Below the pieces are notes generated by a model. That model was not told the origin of the DNA, did no database searches, and was given only the letters and a program-made list of their open reading frames with translations. Below, piece after piece: positions 1 through 9,329 of a DNA stretch of 64,000 bases. The position numbers were made by a program, and so were the translations under genes. Source of the stretch: Paenibacillaceae bacterium (GTDB lineage: Bacteria; Bacillota; Bacilli; Paenibacillales; Paenibacillaceae); contig REGQ01000013.1 of the NCBI GenBank assembly GCA_004134985.1, positions 1 through 64,000 of the forward strand, read 5' to 3'. Positions within the stretch are counted from its first letter, which is position 1. The number at the start of each line of letters is the position of its first letter.

Positions 1-31
1 TGACGAATACTAATCGGTCGAGGGCTTATCC
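1..31 (+). rRNA. 23S rRNA, 3' end (partial)
   Basis: The first bases match the conserved 3' terminus of Gram-positive 23S rRNA (TAATCGGTCGAGGGCTTA). The rest of the gene lies upstream of the window. A spacer of about 120 bases without visible tRNA separates it from the 5S gene. Confidence 0.9.
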
Positions 32-150
32 TACTTTTTCAGCTAAGGTATCTAGATTTTCTTTCGCATTCAGTTTTCAGCGTGCAAATGCTGGTGTAGC
101 ACGTTTCAGGTCAGCGCCTTAGGGCAGTTGAGCTTGAAGCAAGCGCACAG

Positions 151-267
151 TTTGGTGGCGATGGCGGAGGGGAACCACGCGTTCCCATCCCGAACACGAC
201 CGTTAAGCCCTCCAGCGCCGATGGTACTTGGACCGCAGGGTCCTGGGAGAGTAGGACGTCGCCAAGC
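151..267 (+). rRNA. rrf: 5S ribosomal RNA
   Basis: The 117-base stretch opens with TTTGGTGGCGATGGCGGAGG and closes with GGACGTCGCCAAGC, which pair as helix I. It contains the conserved CCGAACACGACCGTTAAGC loop region and the GCGCCGATGGTACTTGG segment of Bacillus-type 5S rRNA. It is the last gene of an rRNA operon whose 23S end is at base 1, followed at once by a rho-independent terminator. Confidence 0.96.
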
Positions 268-270
268 AGA

Positions 271-306
271 CAAAAACCACTGAGGATTTTTCCTTGGTGG
301 TTTTTT
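271..306 (+). terminator. rRNA operon terminator
   Basis: AAAAACCAC and GTGGTTTTT form a hairpin around an AGGA/TCCT inner stem and run into a T tract, four bases after the 5S gene. Confidence 0.9.
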
Positions 307-613
307 CTTTGTGTATCATTTTATTTCGTGTGTCTTTTGATTTCCTTACTGCTTTCCCTACTGATTTCCCTGTTGCGCTCTCGCTAGCTCTTACAGCCCC
401 TCCCCTGTGTCTTACCAACTCGTCTGGATCTTCTCCTGCTCTTGCCCAGTGCTAACCTTCCTTGTATCTTTTCCAGTCCTGTATACATTCTCCTGCTAGA
501 TCTCATCCTTTTCTAACTCGGACGTTTTGTTTTATAGATTTGCTTGTCTTTCGCTCTTGTTTTTAGTTAAAGTATTCCTATAGCAAGTAAAATCAATGGA
601 AAGTGGTGAGCTC
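307..613. other. Intergenic region without recognised features
   Basis: About 300 bases of pyrimidine-rich spacer between the rRNA operon and the acetyltransferase gene. I see no convincing coding region, tRNA or promoter; the long reverse frame here runs into the 5S gene and is not believed. Confidence 0.6.
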
Positions 614-1801
614 ATGGAAATTCGTCAATTTAAGCCTGAAGAATGTGATAAGAGTCTTGAATTATCTATGTACGCTTTTCAGTACGAATTGTCCCCGGAA
701 CAACTGGAATCGAAGCGACAGCATTTTAAAGCTGATCAGGTTTGGGGAGCCTTTGAGGAAGATAAGCTATGTGCGAAGCTGACCATTTTGCCATTTCATA
801 TTCACCTTAACAATACACTTGTTACAATGGGGGGAATCGCGGGTGTGGCAACCTGGCCAGAAGAACGGCGGCGCGGAGCGGTAGCCAAGCTTTTGACGCA
901 TTCTCTACATATTATGAAAGAACAGGGCCAGACCATTTCTTTTCTCATGCCCTTTTCTTACCCATTCTACCGCAAGTTTGGTTGGGAAAACTGTGTTGAT
1001 TACAAGAATTATAAATTGCTGACGGCTCAATTGCCGCCAAAACCTATAGAAATAAGTCCAGGGAGCATTCGTCGTTACCATGCTGCAAGCGAGCAACTGA
1101 TCGCTGAGCTGCAAGAGGTATATAGCCGGTATGTTTCACGTTACAACGGAGCCCTTGCAAGAGATGAGGATTGGTGGATGACAACCGTATTTGAACGGCG
1201 TAATGCTCATATCGCCATCTTCTATGGAGAGGATAATAAGCCAGTCGGTTATGTGAACTATAGAGTCACCGATCGGACACTGACCGTTTTTGAATTTATT
1301 GCGCTGGATGAGAACGTAAAAACGGAGTTGTGGCGTTTCCTGTCCAACCACGACTCGATGATTGACCAATTGACAATATCGGCACCGATCGATGACACGC
1401 TTGCTTACCTGCTGCCTGATCCGCGAATTGGTCATGAAATCGTTTCTTCTTTTATGGGACGGATTGTGGACGTTGCCGGCTTTTTGCAGCAGTATCCTTT
1501 TACTCCGCATGCAAGAGAGCTTGAATTAACTTTGGATATTGCCGATGCTTATGCACCGTGGAATAACGGAACATTCCGATTAAGCTGGAGTGAGGATGGC
1601 GTCGTAACTGTGGCTGAAGGAGCATCATCTGCCGAAATAGCGGTAAGCTGTTCGATTCAAACGTTAACATCGATGTTTATCGGCTACAAACGCCCCTCTG
1701 AGCTGCATCGAATAGGCAGGCTGCAAGCCAATCGGGACATTGTAGCGTTGCTTGAACAAATATTGCCGGAGCGGACAACGTATATGCCTGACTTTTTCTA
1801 G
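614..1801 (+). CDS. Eis-like GNAT family N-acetyltransferase
   Basis: A 395-residue acetyltransferase of the Eis type. These proteins use acetyl-CoA to acetylate amines and consist of two GNAT-like domains plus a C-terminal sterol-carrier-like domain; the length fits. The acetyl-CoA loop is visible near residues 77-92 (GVATWPEERRRGAVAKLL), followed by a PFSYPFYRKFGWE segment typical of the family. An ATG at 596 is also in frame, but GGTGAG at 605-610 sits just before the ATG at 614 and MEIRQF is a typical N-terminus. Members elsewhere include aminoglycoside and protein acetyltransferases; the substrate here cannot be told. It stands alone between the rRNA operon and the ctsR promoter. Confidence 0.85.
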   Translation: MEIRQFKPEECDKSLELSMYAFQYELSPEQLESKRQHFKADQVWGAFEEDKLCAKLTILPFHIHLNNTLVTMGGIAGVATWPEERRRGAVAKLLTHSLHIMKEQGQTISFLMPFSYPFYRKFGWENCVDYKNYKLLTAQLPPKPIEISPGSIRRYHAASEQLIAELQEVYSRYVSRYNGALARDEDWWMTTVFERRNAHIAIFYGEDNKPVGYVNYRVTDRTLTVFEFIALDENVKTELWRFLSNHDSMIDQLTISAPIDDTLAYLLPDPRIGHEIVSSFMGRIVDVAGFLQQYPFTPHARELELTLDIADAYAPWNNGTFRLSWSEDGVVTVAEGASSAEIAVSCSIQTLTSMFIGYKRPSELHRIGRLQANRDIVALLEQILPERTTYMPDFF

Positions 1802-1812
1802 ATTGTCTATAC

Positions 1813-1840
1813 TTGACGTTTTAAAAAAAAGAGGTATAAT
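1813..1840 (+). promoter_or_regulatory. Sigma-A promoter of the ctsR operon
   Basis: TTGACG at 1813-1818 and TATAAT at 1835-1840 are separated by 16 bases. The CtsR operator begins nine bases downstream. Confidence 0.85.
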
Positions 1841-1848
1841 TGATTTAA

Positions 1849-1870
1849 AGTCAAAGAAAGTCAAAGTCAA
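1849..1870 (+). promoter_or_regulatory. CtsR operator
   Basis: Two AGTCAAA heptads at 1849-1855 and 1859-1865 are separated by three bases, the known CtsR layout of tandem GGTCAAA heptads. A third GTCAA at 1866-1870 follows directly. The site covers the expected transcription start, so CtsR would repress its own operon until heat or protein stress inactivates it. Confidence 0.9.
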
Positions 1871-2005
1871 TTGACAAATAATTTTGTGTTTGTGGACCAG
1901 CTATGCAGTGTAGATGCAGTAAATGCTGTGGATTTGGAAATAATGAATAGAAGCAATGAATAGAAGCATAAAGAATTGAGGCAGTATCTCTGGGAGGTTG
2001 GTGAT

Positions 2006-2467
2006 ATGCGAAACATTTCCGATACTCTGGAGCATTTTTTGAAGAAGTTGCTGCAGGAAAGTAACGAAGGGTCAATCGAAATTCAACGTAATGATCTCGC
2101 TGATCGTTTCTCTTGTGTACCATCGCAAATTAATTACGTCATCAGCACTCGCTTTACCTTGGAGAAGGGGTACTTGGTCGAGAGCAAACGCGGGGGAGGC
2201 GGATATATTCGCATTCAGCGCGTGGAACTGCCCAAGCTAAAGGCGATTCAAAGCCATATTCATCATACTATTGGTCAACATGTTGATCAAAATGCTGCGA
2301 ATGGGCTGATTTATCAGTTAGAGGAAGCAGAGATGATTACTGCAAGGGAAGCGAATTTGCTACGGGCCGCGATAAGCCGTGAGGTTATTGCTGTCAAGCT
2401 ACCGCTTCGGGATGAGATTCGGGCACGGATTTTAAAAGCAATGCTTATTTCTTTATTAGTCAAATAG
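2006..2467 (+). CDS. ctsR: CtsR, heat-shock repressor of class III stress genes
   Basis: A 153-residue repressor of clp genes. It starts MRNISDTLEHFLKKLL, as in the family, with a winged HTH in the first 75 residues and the glycine-rich wing SKRGGGGYIRI. An in-frame start at 1976 exists, but GGGAGG at 1992-1997 places the start at 2006. It is the first gene of ctsR-mcsA-mcsB-clpC and has its own operator upstream. In Bacillus subtilis the repressor is inactivated on heating, and the McsB kinase encoded two genes downstream helps release it from DNA and passes it to ClpCP. Confidence 0.97.
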   Translation: MRNISDTLEHFLKKLLQESNEGSIEIQRNDLADRFSCVPSQINYVISTRFTLEKGYLVESKRGGGGYIRIQRVELPKLKAIQSHIHHTIGQHVDQNAANGLIYQLEEAEMITAREANLLRAAISREVIAVKLPLRDEIRARILKAMLISLLVK

Positions 2468-2506
2468 CTGAACAAGAAGCTGTTGATGAAAGGAGGGAGT
2501 TCCCCG

Positions 2507-3025
2507 ATGCTTTGTCAGGAATGCAGCGAGAAACAAGCAACGCTTCATTTCACCAAAATTGTGAATGGCGAAAAGACGGAATTCCACATTTGTGAATCTT
2601 GTGCCAGAGAGAAGGGGGAAGGCATCCCCGGCACGACAGGTGGATTTTCTATCCACAGTCTATTGTCAGGGTTGCTCGATTTTGAAAAATCCAACGCCTC
2701 CGGACTTGGTCCGAAGCCGCAGACTGTCCGCTGCGACAATTGTGGTTTGACTTATACGCAATTCAGCAAAATCGGCAGATTTGGATGCAGTGAATGCTAC
2801 GATCATTTCGCTGAACGATTAAACCCGCTTTTTAAACGGGTGCATGGGAATACCGTTCATGTCGGAAAAATTCCCAAACGTTCAGGAGGCCGCATTCAAT
2901 CCAAGCGTGAAGTGGAAATGCTCAAACAAAAGCTTCATCAACATATTGAACAAGAAGAGTTCGAAAAAGCTGCCGGCATTCGAGATCGCATCCGCGAATT
3001 GGAACGCAATATTATGGAATCCTGA
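2507..3025 (+). CDS. mcsA: McsA, activator of the McsB arginine kinase
   Basis: A 172-residue zinc-binding adaptor. Four CxxC pairs are visible at Cys3/6, Cys29/32, Cys76/79 and Cys94/97, and a UVR domain with FEKAAGIRDRIRELE lies near the C-terminus. AGGAGGGAG at 2491-2499 fixes the start at 2507, not the in-frame ATG at 2483. McsA family proteins bind and activate McsB and protect against heavy-metal and thiol stress. The gene lies between ctsR and mcsB in the usual order. Confidence 0.96.
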   Translation: MLCQECSEKQATLHFTKIVNGEKTEFHICESCAREKGEGIPGTTGGFSIHSLLSGLLDFEKSNASGLGPKPQTVRCDNCGLTYTQFSKIGRFGCSECYDHFAERLNPLFKRVHGNTVHVGKIPKRSGGRIQSKREVEMLKQKLHQHIEQEEFEKAAGIRDRIRELERNIMES

Positions 3026-3060
3026 AAAAGCCAAATTCGGTAGGGATAGGAGGGATTGCA

Positions 3061-4122
3061 ATGGAGAAAAGGCGTTTTGCGCAAGATGCATTAAGTGATT
3101 GGATGAAAGATGACGGGCCGGATTCAGAAATTGTAATTAGCACTCGAATTCGGATCGCCCGTAATCTTCGCCATCGGCCTTTTCCGATGTTGGCGACCAA
3201 TCAGCAGTCCCGTGAAGTAATGGAGGAGCTGCTCGCTGCAGTAGATACGAGCAAGCTGGAACAATCCGATACTTATGAAAAATTCATTTTGGCTGACCTG
3301 AATGAATTAGAGAAACGGGTGCTGGTTGAGAAGCATCTAATCAGTCCAAGCCTAGCTAATGAATCACGCGGCGCAGCCCTTGTTTTGAATAAATCAGAGT
3401 CGGTCAGTATTATGATTAACGAAGAAGATCATTTGCGTATTCAGTGTCTGTATCCTGGCTTTCAAATTAAGCGAGCCTGGGAACTGGCGAGCAGCATTGA
3501 TGATCAATTCGAACAGGAAGTGGACTACGCATTCGATGAGCGGCATGGTTATCTGACCAGTTGCCCGACGAATGTAGGTACAGGCATTCGCGCATCGGTC
3601 ATGATGCATCTCCCGGCACTCGTCTTAACCCAGCAAATTAACCGTATTTTGTCGGCGATTACGCAGGTTGGGCTAGCGGTACGAGGGTTGTATGGAGAAG
3701 GAAGCGAAGCGGTTGGCAACCTGTTTCAAATATCCAATCAGATTACGCTCGGCCAATCTGAGGAGGAGATCATCGATAATTTGCACGGTGTTGCCCATCA
3801 AATTATTGAGCATGAGAAAGCTGCAAGAGAACGTATTTTGGCTGAATCACTTATTCGGGTTAAAGACAGGGTCCATCGTTCCTACGGCATATTGTCTCAT
3901 GCCTCAGTAATGGATTCGAAAGAAGCAGCACAGCGGCTTTCCGATGTGCGTCTGGGCATAGATCTTAGCCTGATTCAAAATCTTTCTCCACAGGTAATGA
4001 ATGAATTGATGGTACTTTCACAGCCTGGATTTCTGCAGCAGGTTTTTAACGAAAAATTGAGTGCAGAAGAACGCGATATCAGGCGGGCTGATCTCATTCG
4101 CGGCTATTTTTCGACGGCTTGA
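3061..4122 (+). CDS. mcsB: McsB, protein arginine kinase
   Basis: A 353-residue member of the phosphagen kinase fold that phosphorylates arginines on misfolded proteins and on CtsR, marking them for ClpCP. The nucleotide-binding STRIRIARN is at residues 27-35 and the catalytic NEEDHLRIQ loop starts at residue 120. Family length is about 355 residues. A GGAGG lies about ten bases before the ATG. It requires McsA, encoded just upstream, for activation. Confidence 0.96.
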   Translation: MEKRRFAQDALSDWMKDDGPDSEIVISTRIRIARNLRHRPFPMLATNQQSREVMEELLAAVDTSKLEQSDTYEKFILADLNELEKRVLVEKHLISPSLANESRGAALVLNKSESVSIMINEEDHLRIQCLYPGFQIKRAWELASSIDDQFEQEVDYAFDERHGYLTSCPTNVGTGIRASVMMHLPALVLTQQINRILSAITQVGLAVRGLYGEGSEAVGNLFQISNQITLGQSEEEIIDNLHGVAHQIIEHEKAARERILAESLIRVKDRVHRSYGILSHASVMDSKEAAQRLSDVRLGIDLSLIQNLSPQVMNELMVLSQPGFLQQVFNEKLSAEERDIRRADLIRGYFSTA

Positions 4123-4239
4123 CTGTTATGCCCCTGTGGATAACAAGGCTGCGAATAATAAGCGCTGAAAAAAGTTTAGTGGGAATGCAGGAATTTTCTT
4201 CCCCGAAGTTTAATAATTTAAGCACGGAGGTGTAGCATC

Positions 4240-6714
4240 ATGATGTTTGGTAGATTTACGGAACGAGCACAGAAGGTACTCGCATTGGCACAGGAAGAAG
4301 CCGTTCGTCTTGGACATAATAATATTGGTACAGAGCATATCTTGCTTGGTCTGATTAGAGAAGGCGAAGGCATCGCTGCAAAGGCGCTGACGGGCCTTGG
4401 CCTTGGTCTTGAGAAAATCCAGGATGAAGTCGAAGGACTCATCGGACGGGGACAGGAGCAGCCGTCCAATATTGCCTACACGCCGCGTGCGAAGAAAGTC
4501 ATTGAATTATCGATGGACGAAGCGCGCAAGCTTGGCCATACGTATGTCGGTACAGAACATATTTTGCTTGGCTTGATTCGCGAGGGTGAAGGTGTGGCTG
4601 CCCGCGTGCTGAACAATCTGGGCATTAGTCTTAATAAAGCGCGCCAGCAAGTATTGCAATTGCTCGGCAGCAGCGAAGCCGTATCCAGCAGTCATGGAGC
4701 GCCTGCGAATGTTAGCACTCCGACACTGGATGGTCTTGCCCGTGATTTGACGGTTACTGCCCGCGAGGGCAATCTTGACCCTGTTATTGGGCGCAGCAAG
4801 GAAATCGAGCGCGTCATTCAGGTACTCAGCCGTCGGACGAAAAACAACCCGGTGCTGATCGGTGAGCCTGGGGTCGGCAAGACCGCAATTGCCGAAGGTC
4901 TTGCCCAGAAAATTATAAACAATGAAATACCGGAAACCTTGCGAGACAAGCGAGTAATGACGCTTGATATGGGTTCGGTTGTAGCCGGTACGAAATATCG
5001 TGGTGAGTTTGAAGACCGTCTGAAAAAAATTATGGATGAAATTCGCCAAGCGGGCAACATTATTTTGTTCATTGATGAATTGCATACGCTGATCGGCGCA
5101 GGCGGGGCTGAGGGTGCGATTGATGCTTCGAATATTTTGAAGCCGGCGCTGGCGCGTGGTGAATTGCAATGTATCGGTGCCACAACGTTGGATGAATACC
5201 GGAAGTACATTGAGAAGGATGCCGCACTTGAGCGTCGTTTTCAGCCGATATCCGTTGATCAGCCTTCTCCTGAAGAGGCGATTCAAATTTTGCACGGCTT
5301 GCGTGACCGTTATGAAGCACATCACCGTGTGAAAATAACGGATGAGGCGATTGAGCAGGCAGTGAAACTGTCGGATCGCTACATTCCAGACCGGTTTTTA
5401 CCGGATAAAGCTATTGATTTGATCGATGAGGCCAGCTCCAAAGTGCGCCTGCGTTCGTACACTGTACCGCCAAACCTGAAACAGCTTGAAAACCGTCTGG
5501 ATGACATCCGCAAGGAGAAGGATGCAGCGGTTCAGAGCCAGGAATTTGAAAAAGCCGCCGCGCTGCGAGATACTGAACAGAAAATTCGTGAAGAGCTCGA
5601 TGTTACGAAAAATCAGTGGAAAGAAAAGCAGGGCCGTACTGATTCCGAGGTAACGCCAGAGGATATCGCCCAAGTTGTTGCCAGTTGGACTGGAATACCT
5701 GTCAGCAAGCTGGCTGAGGAAGAGACAGAGCGGCTGCTGAAAATGGAGGAAATCCTCCATAGCCGCGTGATCGGTCAAGGCGAAGCGGTTCAGGCCGTTT
5801 CTCGCGCCATCCGCCGCGCTCGTGCAGGGTTGAAAGATCCAAAGCGTCCGATGGGCTCCTTCATCTTCCTCGGTCCGACAGGCGTCGGGAAAACCGAGCT
5901 GGCGCGCGCGCTTGCCGAGGCAATGTTCGGCGATGAGAATTCTGTCATTCGGATCGATATGTCAGAGTATATGGAGAAGCACTCAACCTCACGGTTGGTC
6001 GGAGCTCCTCCAGGGTATGTCGGCTATGAAGAAGGCGGTCAACTGACGGAGAAAGTAAGACGCAAGCCTTATTCGGTCGTACTGTTGGATGAAATCGAAA
6101 AAGCGCATCCTGAAGTATTTAATATTTTGCTTCAAGTGCTGGAAGATGGCCGCTTGACGGATTCCAAAGGGCGTGTCGTCGATTTCCGCAATACGCTGAT
6201 TATTATGACATCGAATGTCGGGGCAGAGCAGATTAAACGAAATTCGACGCTCGGATTTACTGCTGTACAAGATGCAGGCCGTGAGTTTGCTCAGATGAAG
6301 GATAAGGTATTGGGCGAGTTGAAGAAAAGTTTCCGTCCGGAGTTCCTGAACCGGATTGATGAGACGATTGTATTCCATTCGTTGAATGAGGAGCATATTT
6401 CGCAAATCGTATCGTTGATGTCTGAAGAGCTTCGCAAGCGTCTGCGTGAGCAGGAGGTTGATTTCAACCTTACGGATGCCGCCAAGGCGTTCCTGGCGAA
6501 GGAAGGCTTCGATCCGCAATACGGTGCGCGTCCGCTTCGCAGAGCGATTCAAAAGCATATTGAGGATCGATTGTCCGAAGAATTGTTGATGGGCAACATC
6601 TCCAAAGGCGATTCACTTACCATCGACGAGAAAGACGGCAGCCTTGCCGTCACGAAAGACAGTGCTAAGCCAGCTGGGCAAGAGAATGAAAATGAGCCAG
6701 CAGCCAATAAATAA
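4240..6714 (+). CDS. clpC: ClpC, AAA+ unfoldase of the ClpCP protease
   Basis: An 824-residue Hsp100 ATPase that unfolds substrates for ClpP. Two Clp N-terminal repeats fill residues 1-145, with the conserved [16 protein letters not shown] twice. The first AAA+ module has Walker A GEPGVGKT at 208-215 and Walker B IDE near 278-280. A UVR linker ([17 protein letters not shown]) marks ClpC rather than ClpB. The second Walker A GPTGVGKT is at 545-552, followed by the C-terminal D2-small domain. It starts [14 protein letters not shown] with GGAGG at 4226-4230. It ends the ctsR operon at a strong terminator. Confidence 0.98.
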   Translation: MMFGRFTERAQKVLALAQEEAVRLGHNNIGTEHILLGLIREGEGIAAKALTGLGLGLEKIQDEVEGLIGRGQEQPSNIAYTPRAKKVIELSMDEARKLGHTYVGTEHILLGLIREGEGVAARVLNNLGISLNKARQQVLQLLGSSEAVSSSHGAPANVSTPTLDGLARDLTVTAREGNLDPVIGRSKEIERVIQVLSRRTKNNPVLIGEPGVGKTAIAEGLAQKIINNEIPETLRDKRVMTLDMGSVVAGTKYRGEFEDRLKKIMDEIRQAGNIILFIDELHTLIGAGGAEGAIDASNILKPALARGELQCIGATTLDEYRKYIEKDAALERRFQPISVDQPSPEEAIQILHGLRDRYEAHHRVKITDEAIEQAVKLSDRYIPDRFLPDKAIDLIDEASSKVRLRSYTVPPNLKQLENRLDDIRKEKDAAVQSQEFEKAAALRDTEQKIREELDVTKNQWKEKQGRTDSEVTPEDIAQVVASWTGIPVSKLAEEETERLLKMEEILHSRVIGQGEAVQAVSRAIRRARAGLKDPKRPMGSFIFLGPTGVGKTELARALAEAMFGDENSVIRIDMSEYMEKHSTSRLVGAPPGYVGYEEGGQLTEKVRRKPYSVVLLDEIEKAHPEVFNILLQVLEDGRLTDSKGRVVDFRNTLIIMTSNVGAEQIKRNSTLGFTAVQDAGREFAQMKDKVLGELKKSFRPEFLNRIDETIVFHSLNEEHISQIVSLMSEELRKRLREQEVDFNLTDAAKAFLAKEGFDPQYGARPLRRAIQKHIEDRLSEELLMGNISKGDSLTIDEKDGSLAVTKDSAKPAGQENENEPAANK

Positions 6715-6729
6715 TAAGCAAGCAATGCA

Positions 6730-6770
6730 AAAACCCGCGGGGATGATAAGTCCCCGCGGGTTTTCTTTTT
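6730..6770. terminator. Bidirectional terminator between clpC and uspA
   Basis: A perfect 14-bp stem AAAACCCGCGGGGA / TCCCCGCGGGTTTT with a 7-base loop, T-rich on the right for clpC and A-rich on the left, so it can also stop the convergent universal stress protein gene. Confidence 0.93.
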
Positions 6771-6773
6771 TTA

Positions 6774-7217
6774 TTATTTAACAACATGAACCGGAACTGT
6801 GGCATGCTGGATAACATAATGGCTGACACTCCCCAGGAAAAGCTCCTTAAAGCCGCCAAGACCGCGGCTGCCAAGGACGATCAGATCGATCTTGTTCTCC
6901 GAAGCAGTCTCAATAATTTTGCGCCCGGGATCGCCTTGCAGTACGTCAACTTCGATATGCTGGCTAGCATCGCCAACGATCGATGTAATGATGGAACGGG
7001 CCTCTTCAGCGATGGTATCCGCTTCTTGAGCAATCGCAACGGAATTTTCGACGGAAGGCTGAATCATAGCTTCTCCCACAATTACAACTGGAATGTCGTA
7101 AACATGGATGACTGACAGTTTGGCTTGCCAGGTGGCGGCCATTTCAATGCCTGTTTTGAGAGCGCGAATGGACTGCTCCGAACCGTCATAGGAAACAAGA
7201 ATATTGTGATAGGCCAT
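6774..7217 (-). CDS. Universal stress protein, UspA family
   Basis: A 147-residue single Usp domain. It begins with the first beta strand and the DGSEQS loop and ends with the ATP-binding signature GSRGLGGFKELFLGSVS, which fits the G-2x-G-9x-G-S/T form of ATP-binding members. GGAGAGG precedes the start. These cytoplasmic dimers support survival under starvation or stress; no specific partner is indicated here. It converges on clpC and shares its terminator. Confidence 0.93.
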   Translation of the reverse strand: MAYHNILVSYDGSEQSIRALKTGIEMAATWQAKLSVIHVYDIPVVIVGEAMIQPSVENSVAIAQEADTIAEEARSIITSIVGDASQHIEVDVLQGDPGRKIIETASENKIDLIVLGSRGLGGFKELFLGSVSHYVIQHATVPVHVVK

Positions 7218-7268
7218 CTTAATCCTCTCCGTTCTTGTAATTCAGTTAATTATAATGATTACCCTTCT

Positions 7269-7282
7269 TTCAGTATACTGAA
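7269..7282. promoter_or_regulatory. Perfect 14-bp palindrome between uspA and the Gln-rich gene
   Basis: TTCAGTATACTGAA is a perfect palindrome about 50 bases upstream of the uspA start and 145 bases upstream of the divergent gene. A TATAAT-like box lies close by on both strands. It could be an operator, but no factor is known. Confidence 0.35.
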
Positions 7283-7425
7283 TCATGCGAGGCACTGACA
7301 ATAGGAGCTGCTTGCCAACCGAAGGTATTCAGCGATAAAGTCCCGAATATCTGGTTAAGACGCATATATTTGTGTTTAGTGAAGATAATAACCTCGGGTT
7401 GCTAAAACATTTAGGAGGTTACATC

Positions 7426-7740
7426 ATGAATATTGGATTTTCGAATCAAATTGAGCAAATCGTTCATCAGTTAATGAATCAGACACAGCAGGCTTCGCAA
7501 ATGTATCAGCAGCTCTTGCAGCAAGAACAGCAGAATGCAGCGCATTTGGAGGAACTGGTGCAAAGAGAGCGTCAAGCGGTTCAAACCATTCAAACCTCCT
7601 TGCAAGGCCATCAGCACGCGATGCAGCAAATGCAGCATATCATGCAGCTTTGCAAGCAAATCGAACAGTCTTCGGCAAACAACAATTACATGGTTCATCC
7701 CCAACAGCAGCATCAAGCACAAAATCAGTACCCCATCTAA
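7426..7740 (+). CDS. Gln-rich coiled-coil small protein of unknown function
   Basis: A 104-residue protein with about 30 glutamines plus many His and Met residues, predicted from its heptad-like pattern to be one long helix. There is no signal peptide or membrane segment. AGGAGG at 7413-7418 fixes the start at 7426 (MNIGFSNQIEQ) rather than the in-frame ATG at 7372. A strong terminator follows, so it is a single-gene unit. I do not recognise the family; composition recalls small spore or coat-associated proteins of Bacillales, but that is only a guess. Confidence 0.75.
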   Translation: MNIGFSNQIEQIVHQLMNQTQQASQMYQQLLQQEQQNAAHLEELVQRERQAVQTIQTSLQGHQHAMQQMQHIMQLCKQIEQSSANNNYMVHPQQQHQAQNQYPI

Positions 7741-7750
7741 ACTAAGCGAT

Positions 7751-7788
7751 AAAGCCCGCTGGTGAAAAAGAAGCCAGCGGGCTTTTCA
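7751..7788 (+). terminator. Terminator of the Gln-rich gene
   Basis: AAAGCCCGCTGG at 7751-7762 pairs with CCAGCGGGCTTT at 7774-7785, followed by TTC. Confidence 0.85.
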
Positions 7789-7891
7789 ATGTGCAGCCTC
7801 TGCGCGAAAGCCGCATTTGTTAAACAATATTTGCACGAATTGTACCTCGCTTCATATGATGAACACAAGACTATTTTGTGGGGGGATGACG

Positions 7892-8388
7892 ATGCCGACA
7901 ATTCAGAATTTTCCGCCTGATTTGCTTGCAGAGCACCGGAATTGGCATCATGCAAGGCATTCGGTCGATATAAGCAACCCGCCGAAAGGCTACGGCGAGG
8001 ACTTTTTAAAATTTCATCGGCAGTATATTGCCAGGGCGCTGGCGTGGTACCGTGCTCAGGGTTATGACCCGGCGCTTGTGGTGCCTTGGAACGAAGTGCC
8101 TGAAGCGATCCGCCGCTCCTCATGTTTTGATCGTAACGCGGAGCGGAGAATTCGCACAGCACCACAATCGTTTGCTACCGCTGATGAGCTTGGGCTTTTT
8201 ATTGAGTCCACTTATTTGCATAATTGCATTCACCAAGAGGCAGCGGAGTTGTTTCAGGAACCGATATTGAACGATTTTGATACGGCTCCTGGCAGTACCG
8301 TTTTTTATCAAATCCACGGTATGATCGACCGCTGGTATGCGAACTGGGAAGCGGCAACGGGGCGTCGCAATCGGTCGGCGGATTCTAG
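7892..8388 (+). pseudogene. Tyrosinase-like (type 3 copper fold) protein, probable 3' frameshift
   Basis: From ATG 7892 (GGGGGG at 7880-7885) the product reads MPTIQNFPPDLLAEHRNWHHARH. It contains FLKFHRQYI, like the third CuA histidine motif of tyrosinases, then LHNCIHQ, like the HNxxH of CuB, and FYQIHGMIDRWYANW, like the last CuB motif. After residue 155 the frame stays open to 8755, but it becomes Arg-rich, loses any family character and runs antisense through the Nudix gene. A one-base shift near 8345 would give a short natural tail (LGSGNGASQSVGGF) ending at 8388. I therefore annotate the recognisable part and treat the end as uncertain: frameshift, decay or sequencing error. Function unknown; oxygen or phenol chemistry is possible only if copper is bound. 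Confidence 0.5.
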
Positions 8389-8471
8389 CGCAGCTTCGAG
8401 ATCGCATGGGCTTGGACAAAAAACGAGATTTCGAGCAGGCTTGCTTCCCGGACAGAAGCGCTTGTCCACTA

Positions 8472-9101
8472 TCAAGACAGCTGTTGAATTGCCCGCAAAA
8501 TCCGCACGTAATAGGAGACGTCGCGGGGGACAAAGTGCGCGGCTTCGATCACACGGCTTGCGGCGTGGAATTGCCCGCCCTGCCCAAATTCGACGCCGTG
8601 GCCAATCAAGCTCCCCAACTTCCCTTCAAAGAGCTGCAGCAAACGCTCAAGCTCCGCTTCGAATACCCCGGCCACTTCTTCAGGGTGCGGTCGCAGTGCG
8701 GAGAGCGGCAATGGGCACTTCAAGGAAAAAACGTGAGCTAACTCGCGGTCAATAAAGGGGACGCCGTCAATAGCTGATATGAGCGATTCACGCTGTACGC
8801 CGACTTTGACCAGGGTGTTGAACGGTGCGGCGATGCCGATTTCTTCTTCAATTTCCCTTGCTGCGTCCCGAACCGTTTCTCCCGCAGACAAGTGACCGGC
8901 AGCTGTAATATCGAGATAATCAGGATAGAGATCCTTGCCATGATGTCGTCGCTGGAACCAGATGAATCGTCGGCCTTGCTCTTCGCGCCATAGCCAACAG
9001 TGAATGGTTTGATGCCAATAGCCGTAGGTATGCGTATCTGAGCGGCTGGCCGTTCCTTGTAGTTGCATTTCCTCATCATAAATATCAAAAAGCTCCTCCA
9101 T
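8472..9101 (-). CDS. Nudix hydrolase (IDI-like subgroup)
   Basis: A 209-residue Nudix protein. The Nudix box GHLSAGETVRDAAREIEEEIG (about residues 66-86) follows the Gx5Ex7REUxEExGU rule. The N-terminus EELFDIYDEEMQLQGTASR and the WHQTIHCWLW segment resemble the isopentenyl-diphosphate-isomerase-like Nudix proteins of Firmicutes (YfcD type), whose substrates are mostly unknown. A frame extends up to 9176, but AAGGAG just upstream of 9101 selects the shorter start. Its 3' end opposes the degraded end of the tyrosinase-like gene. Confidence 0.88.
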   Translation of the reverse strand: MEELFDIYDEEMQLQGTASRSDTHTYGYWHQTIHCWLWREEQGRRFIWFQRRHHGKDLYPDYLDITAAGHLSAGETVRDAAREIEEEIGIAAPFNTLVKVGVQRESLISAIDGVPFIDRELAHVFSLKCPLPLSALRPHPEEVAGVFEAELERLLQLFEGKLGSLIGHGVEFGQGGQFHAASRVIEAAHFVPRDVSYYVRILRAIQQLS

Positions 9102-9329
9102 TTGGAATCTGCTCCTTCCAAGACTGTGAATGAAACGCTCGCTTGAGCATAAATGGCCTTTACGGACATTGGACATCTATGGAAATATTATATACTGCTT
9201 TGAAGAAGTTGTCTGTTGCAGATCAGTGTAAGAACTCCTACCTAAATTGACGCTGGAAATAGAGGGATTTTTCGTAAATTGTCGAATTTTAATTTGAGTG
9301 CGACAATTTTTAGAGTGATGAGGGGAATA

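Noticed and set aside
203-418. Reverse ORF overlapping the 5S rRNA
   Set aside because: It runs through the rRNA gene and its terminator.
4507-5325. Reverse ORF of 272 codons opposite clpC
   Set aside because: Shadow of the conserved ClpC AAA+ domain.
8337-8741. ORF in a second frame after the tyrosinase-like domain
   Set aside because: Lies antisense to the Nudix gene and does not continue the family sequence; considered only as evidence for a frameshift.
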